Of a stretch of 64,000 nt of DNA, positions 60,092-64,000 are shown piece after piece. The position numbers and the translations under genes were made by a program. Positions within the stretch are counted from its first letter, which is position 1, and every line of letters begins with the position of its first letter. Source of the DNA: Chlamydiota bacterium (lineage in GTDB: Bacteria; Chlamydiota; Chlamydiia; Chlamydiales; Parachlamydiaceae); contig JABDCW010000005.1 of NCBI GenBank assembly GCA_013287905.1, positions 1 through 64,000 of the forward strand, given 5' to 3'. Under the pieces are notes generated by a model, which saw nothing but the letters and a program-made list of their open reading frames with translations, had not been told where the DNA came from and did not search any database.

Positions 60092-63000
60092 ATGACTATT
60101 CCAGATGTAACACCGGGCCAGCCTGTTGTTCCTGTCTCTCAGGGAGGGGCAATCACACAAACTTTGAAAACAGAGCACGAAGCAGAGCGGTTACAGGAGG
60201 AGGCCTTCATTAAAGAACATTCTGCGTTATATAAGCCTGTTACCGATCCGCCAAAAGATGCTGATACTAAATTTTTAATGCAATTGCTTGGCGATGCCTT
60301 TATTGGAAAAACTCCTCTTGAAGGAAATCAACAAAGCGTCACACTCGACCATACGATCGATTTTTTGGATCGGGCATTAAAGAAAATGGAGGCAGGCGAC
60401 CCCTCTTTCAAATTTATCGAGAAGTATAAAGAAAAGATTACTGCTCTTTTAAGTGGTTATAAGGAAGCAAAAAAAATAGCGGATGAAATATCCAAAATTG
60501 CCGCCTCAGGTCAAGGCGCCCCCAAATCAGAGCGCAATCGCATGATCGCAGACTACGCTAAGGTTCTGCAGAAGCAGTTCACAGAAAAACCAGGCTGGTT
60601 TCCGGGAGGCTGGCAGGATAGGCAGGCAGGGAGCCATGCTGTCATGCTTCATATCGATACAAAAAAAGGGATGAAGATCGTCAATACGGGAGCCGGTATT
60701 GAAACCTATCACAAATCGACCAAAGATGTCTCAATAGACCCGTTGACAGGACAGTTAAAGGAAGAGGATTTGTTTCAGGAGTTGGTTGAAGTAACAGGCT
60801 GCAGACAAGACCGCATCGAAAGCGTGGAATTTTATCAGGCGCTCCTTGAATTAAACTTGTGTACAATTTGGGAATCAGCAGGTATCGAAGTTGGACCGGA
60901 AGAACTCTACGAAGGCGTTGTTTCTTACTTAGGGGGAAAAATCAGACAGGAACAAGATCCAAACGCAGAGCCTACGATGTATAAAAAGCCGCAACGAAGC
61001 GGAACATGTGCGATCAAGGGAATCACAGCTTCTCTTTATTATACTCTGTCGGGAGGCATAGGAGACGTCCCCTGGCCGGCAAAAAGCGGGGTCGAATGCT
61101 TTAAACAATGTAAATTTCAATGGCAATTCGAAACCCTTGTTGCTGTCGCAAAGAAATTGCTGCCTGCTGATCCCCCTGCCGTTTTGAGTTCACATGAACG
61201 CCATATGCTTCAGGATGTATGCGAAAATCTGTCAAGGTCGGCAAAGAAGCTCTCGCATAAGCACCTGCTGACGGAGGAGCAATTGCAATCTTTTCATGCG
61301 ACCATCCTCGACATCCAAAAACGAATAGATGCCTCTCTTCCAATAGAAGATGCCGCACAAAAAAAACCGGCAAGTGTTTCTCCCGGTCTCGATCCTGCAA
61401 AAGTTACCAGACTTACAGTGATAGGGGAAAACCTTTCGAAAGGACACGAACAGATACTGGAAAAACCCTTTGATCAAACAGTAGTGCAATCGGCAGCAGG
61501 TATCCCCGCAGGCCCTGTGGTTCCCGAAGCGCACCATACTATAAGCGATTTATTTCAAAAAGAGATTCCCCCAGAATTTTCCCATGAAACGCTCATTCAA
61601 TTTGTCGATGACTTTGCAAGGGCAAGTGATTCTGCAGCCGCACAAGGCCAAAACTATTACCCTATGGATGAAAGCGAAAAGAGATTAATCGCAAACCGCC
61701 TCTCTGATGTCATTGCAGCGCTTCCAGTACCTGCAAGCGGCCGGGACATGTGGGCGGGTATTCCTCAGGACAAGATCGTTCCTTGCATGGAAAATATCTC
61801 AACCCTTCTCAAAGTATGCATTACTCTTCAAAGGAACAACTCTCCAACCCCCGAAGAAAGCGTGATGCAATATACTCTTCTTGCCATTTTGGATAAATTG
61901 GCAAGGAATCTTCCCGACACACAACTGAATGAATTTAACCTAAATTATTATGAACTTTTAATGATGGTAAAAAGCGACAGCTTTTCCCTGACATCGGTAA
62001 AAATGCAGGAAAACTGCCTTAAACTGCTTCAATACTTCGCACCCGGATTTACGATTGAAGATACCATTAAAGGGATAGACAGAAGGGAATTTGATTCACA
62101 TCTCCCTACATTGTTTTCCTTTAAAGAACATAAGGATCAAGATCCTGGGTCTAAGAACTATTGCTTATTTAGTATGTCTTTAAGGAAAGAGGATATCAGC
62201 CAATCGCAAACTTTTCGTTTTTTCTCGAAATTTTTAGAGCAACCGCAAATCGTGGAGAAATTACACAGGTCGCATCCCAAGGCTATTGACCAGATAGACA
62301 AAATTGCCGCTCTAATGGGAAGTCAAGCTTATAGCGGTCTGCTTCCAAAAGCGGTATACTTACTGCAAAATGCAGCGGCCAACGTTGTGAAAATGCATAA
62401 TTCTCCTACTTCTTATTCCAGGGCTAGTTGGGAAGAGATGACTTGTCATACACATTATATGAAAAATTCAGATCCTCCACGATGGTTTTTGAATTATTCA
62501 GCAGGTTTTGGAACCTATGCAGGTTTTGGAACCTATACGGATGTAAAAAAACCAGACCTGGTAGTGAATGAACTCAGGAGAGATGAATTCGACGAACATC
62601 ATCCTAAGTATGCCAGATTGGAACAAAACCCGATTATGCAACGGCAACCTCCACCTGCGACGTCCGCGACACGTAGTTTTTTGGAAACACAGGACCGTCA
62701 AATGGATTTAGAGGCTTTTAGAGAGCTGCGCATGACGGCTACCGACCCTTTTGATGAATGTAACCGCATCATCTCATTTTGTGCGCAACACCCGCACCTC
62801 CTTAAAAAAACCATTGTACAAAACATGCTGCTGCATAGCCCCTTTAAACTTGGACGGATCTCTTCCCAGCTTCAGGACAGCCAGGCAATAGCGGGAGTGC
62901 TTGCCAAGTCGATTGGAGACCTGCTAACTCATTATCATAACATCAGGGATCCGGACTCATACTCCATCGTGTTAAAGGTAGGCAAACAGATCGAACAGTT

Positions 63001-64000
63001 TATTGTCGAAGAAAAAATTATTTTAGACCCTCCTTTCCCCGATCTCGATGCGCGCATGTGGGAAGAGTGGATTTTGCCAAAAAAAGATGTGAATATTTCT
63101 GAAGAGAGTTTGTCAGATCCAAAGAAACTGGAAAGTGTTGTGCAATTATTAAGACCGGAAAGCACACGCTCCCCGGAACAATACGCAGATAACCCCAAAC
63201 TTTTGGCCACTGTCGCTAAAAATTATTTTGCAGCCATCATTTTATCCTCGATACAGTCAAAACCCCCCGATAATCTTTTCTTTTTAATTCAGCTAAAAAT
63301 TGGAGGTCCGGTAAAAAAACAACTGGAGGAAAATCCCGAATTCAGAAACGGGGTCCTGGACTTTTTATTCCAGATGTTTGAACCGGGATTTAAGGGAAAC
63401 TGGCAAGGAACATTTCCTGAGTATCATGACGGTACTCGTTCTATTAACCTGAGCACTGGAACCGTCAATACAGTAAATGGTGCCGTACAGCAAAAAGTTC
63501 CCAGCCGGATTATCAATCATCCTTTTTTCAAACAACTTATGAAAGACCCTGTCCAAACCTGCTTTTCCAATGGCAAGGCATTGATCATTAATCAAGGGTT
63601 GCCTTCCGAGTTGATGGTTGTGGATGATTTGCGGGCACGGAAAATCTATTTTTACCGGACAATCGACGGGTGCAAGTATCTGTGCCGGGAAATGCCTGCA
63701 AGTTTATGTTATACAATCCCGCTGATCGCTGATAAACCAGACGTAATATGCTGGTCAAAAATCAACGAGGAGAACACCCTATACATTCACGAGAATGGCC
63801 AATTCACGTACCAGATCAACCTGGAAGATGCAGGGGACGGAGCTACGCAGGAAGTCTCCGACATCATCCGCTTAAAAGATGGGAAACAATGGGTCCCTTC
63901 GGGCGCAGTCAATCCATTCTTTTCTGATTTTGAACCGGACCCCAAGTCCGTTTTATGTTTTGCAAACAAGGAAAAAACAGAGCTGGAAGAACTTCTCCTG
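60092..64000 (+). CDS. Giant hypothetical protein, 5' part (runs off window)
   Basis: One frame stays open for 1303 codons from the ATG at 60092 to the window end; I read it through and found no stop. It begins MTIPDVTPGQPVVPVSQGG without a signal peptide; a GGGG run about ten bases upstream is a weak ribosome site. Residues 180-200 (GSHAVMLHIDTKKGMKIVNTG) and 300-312 (PQRSGTCAIKGIT) recall a His/Cys catalytic pair of papain-like folds in permuted order (H182, C306). Later parts are helical. A perfect 18-base tandem repeat at 62501-62536 encodes AGFGTYAGFGTY. Probably a large secreted or cytosolic effector; unproven. Confidence 0.85.
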   Translation, partial: MTIPDVTPGQPVVPVSQGGAITQTLKTEHEAERLQEEAFIKEHSALYKPVTDPPKDADTKFLMQLLGDAFIGKTPLEGNQQSVTLDHTIDFLDRALKKMEAGDPSFKFIEKYKEKITALLSGYKEAKKIADEISKIAASGQGAPKSERNRMIADYAKVLQKQFTEKPGWFPGGWQDRQAGSHAVMLHIDTKKGMKIVNTGAGIETYHKSTKDVSIDPLTGQLKEEDLFQELVEVTGCRQDRIESVEFYQALLELNLCTIWESAGIEVGPEELYEGVVSYLGGKIRQEQDPNAEPTMYKKPQRSGTCAIKGITASLYYTLSGGIGDVPWPAKSGVECFKQCKFQWQFETLVAVAKKLLPADPPAVLSSHERHMLQDVCENLSRSAKKLSHKHLLTEEQLQSFHATILDIQKRIDASLPIEDAAQKKPASVSPGLDPAKVTRLTVIGENLSKGHEQILEKPFDQTVVQSAAGIPAGPVVPEAHHTISDLFQKEIPPEFSHETLIQFVDDFARASDSAAAQGQNYYPMDESEKRLIANRLSDVIAALPVPASGRDMWAGIPQDKIVPCMENISTLLKVCITLQRNNSPTPEESVMQYTLLAILDKLARNLPDTQLNEFNLNYYELLMMVKSDSFSLTSVKMQENCLKLLQYFAPGFTIEDTIKGIDRREFDSHLPTLFSFKEHKDQDPGSKNYCLFSMSLRKEDISQSQTFRFFSKFLEQPQIVEKLHRSHPKAIDQIDKIAALMGSQAYSGLLPKAVYLLQNAAANVVKMHNSPTSYSRASWEEMTCHTHYMKNSDPPRWFLNYSAGFGTYAGFGTYTDVKKPDLVVNELRRDEFDEHHPKYARLEQNPIMQRQPPPATSATRSFLETQDRQMDLEAFRELRMTATDPFDECNRIISFCAQHPHLLKKTIVQNMLLHSPFKLGRISSQLQDSQAIAGVLAKSIGDLLTHYHNIRDPDSYSIVLKVGKQIEQFIVEEKIILDPPFPDLDARMWEEWILPKKDVNISEESLSDPKKLESVVQLLRPESTRSPEQYADNPKLLATVAKNYFAAIILSSIQSKPPDNLFFLIQLKIGGPVKKQLEENPEFRNGVLDFLFQMFEPGFKGNWQGTFPEYHDGTRSINLSTGTVNTVNGAVQQKVPSRIINHPFFKQLMKDPVQTCFSNGKALIINQGLPSELMVVDDLRARKIYFYRTIDGCKYLCREMPASLCYTIPLIADKPDVICWSKINEENTLYIHENGQFTYQINLEDAGDGATQEVSDIIRLKDGKQWVPSGAVNPFFSDFEPDPKSVLCFANKEKTELEELLL

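Noticed and set aside
1-64000. tRNA or rRNA genes
   Set aside because: I scanned the gaps for the conserved GTTCGA loop with cloverleaf surroundings and found none; the few hits lie inside genes.

Overview
The window looks like a stretch of chromosome from an environmental (Parachlamydiales/Waddlia-like) member of the Chlamydiae. The evidence is the bamA-ompH-lpxD order, a pdhA-pdhB-pdhC operon, a long ribosomal-protein cluster that starts at rplC and lacks rpsJ, rpsN, rpmD and rpmJ (as in Chlamydia), and many large secreted-effector-like proteins of unknown function. The species cannot be fixed from the sequence alone. No tRNA, rRNA, CRISPR array, prophage or intact insertion sequence was seen.

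Layout. 1-2.5 kb: the end of a MORN-like gene facing a detached nuoHIJK block of respiratory complex I. 2.7-4.5 kb: three related Cys-rich hypothetical genes, the last coupled to a UDP-sugar epimerase gene (4.5-5.5 kb). 5.9-9.3 kb: a compact dTDP-L-rhamnose operon rmlA-C-D-B. 9.6-11.8 kb: hypothetical genes flanking a Doc-type toxin-antitoxin pair. 11.9-16.5 kb: pyruvate dehydrogenase E2, E1-beta and E1-alpha, then a dicarboxylate/amino-acid symporter. 16.8-20.4 kb: three effector-like hypothetical genes, two of them clear paralogues. 20.6-33.1 kb: the ribosomal-protein/secY/rpoA cluster, all on the minus strand. 33.6-36.8 kb: proline biosynthesis proB-proA-proC, with proA broken by a 9-G run. 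37-38.3 kb: a eukaryotic-type protein kinase. 38.6-39.2 kb: a YafQ-type toxin-antitoxin pair whose antitoxin is related to the one at 10.6 kb. 39.2-43.6 kb: gcvH, an MsbA-like exporter, accA and an L,D-transpeptidase. 43.9-46.4 kb: a corrinoid adenosyltransferase, a transglutaminase/TPR protein and a 46-residue ORF. 46.8-51.6 kb: a 1247-residue protein with a nucleotidyltransferase signature and a PPxY-bearing effector candidate. 51.9-56.4 kb: the outer-membrane set bamA-ompH-lpxD. 56.6-59.7 kb: a lipoprotein, a ResB-like membrane protein and a secreted 19-residue-repeat protein. 60.1 kb to the end: one uninterrupted 1303-codon reading frame that leaves the window.

The most striking non-coding feature is a set of about fourteen long intergenic inverted repeats. 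Their arms are built from short periodic motifs (GATCNN, ACAAAGGC, TGGACAA, AGGATAAG, GTGCCC). Modules are shared between distant copies, including a homologous loop at 9.4 and 51.7 kb. One copy has only a single arm. None lies inside the packed ribosomal cluster. They look like a dispersed, modular family of hairpin elements, and many would also work as transcription terminators.
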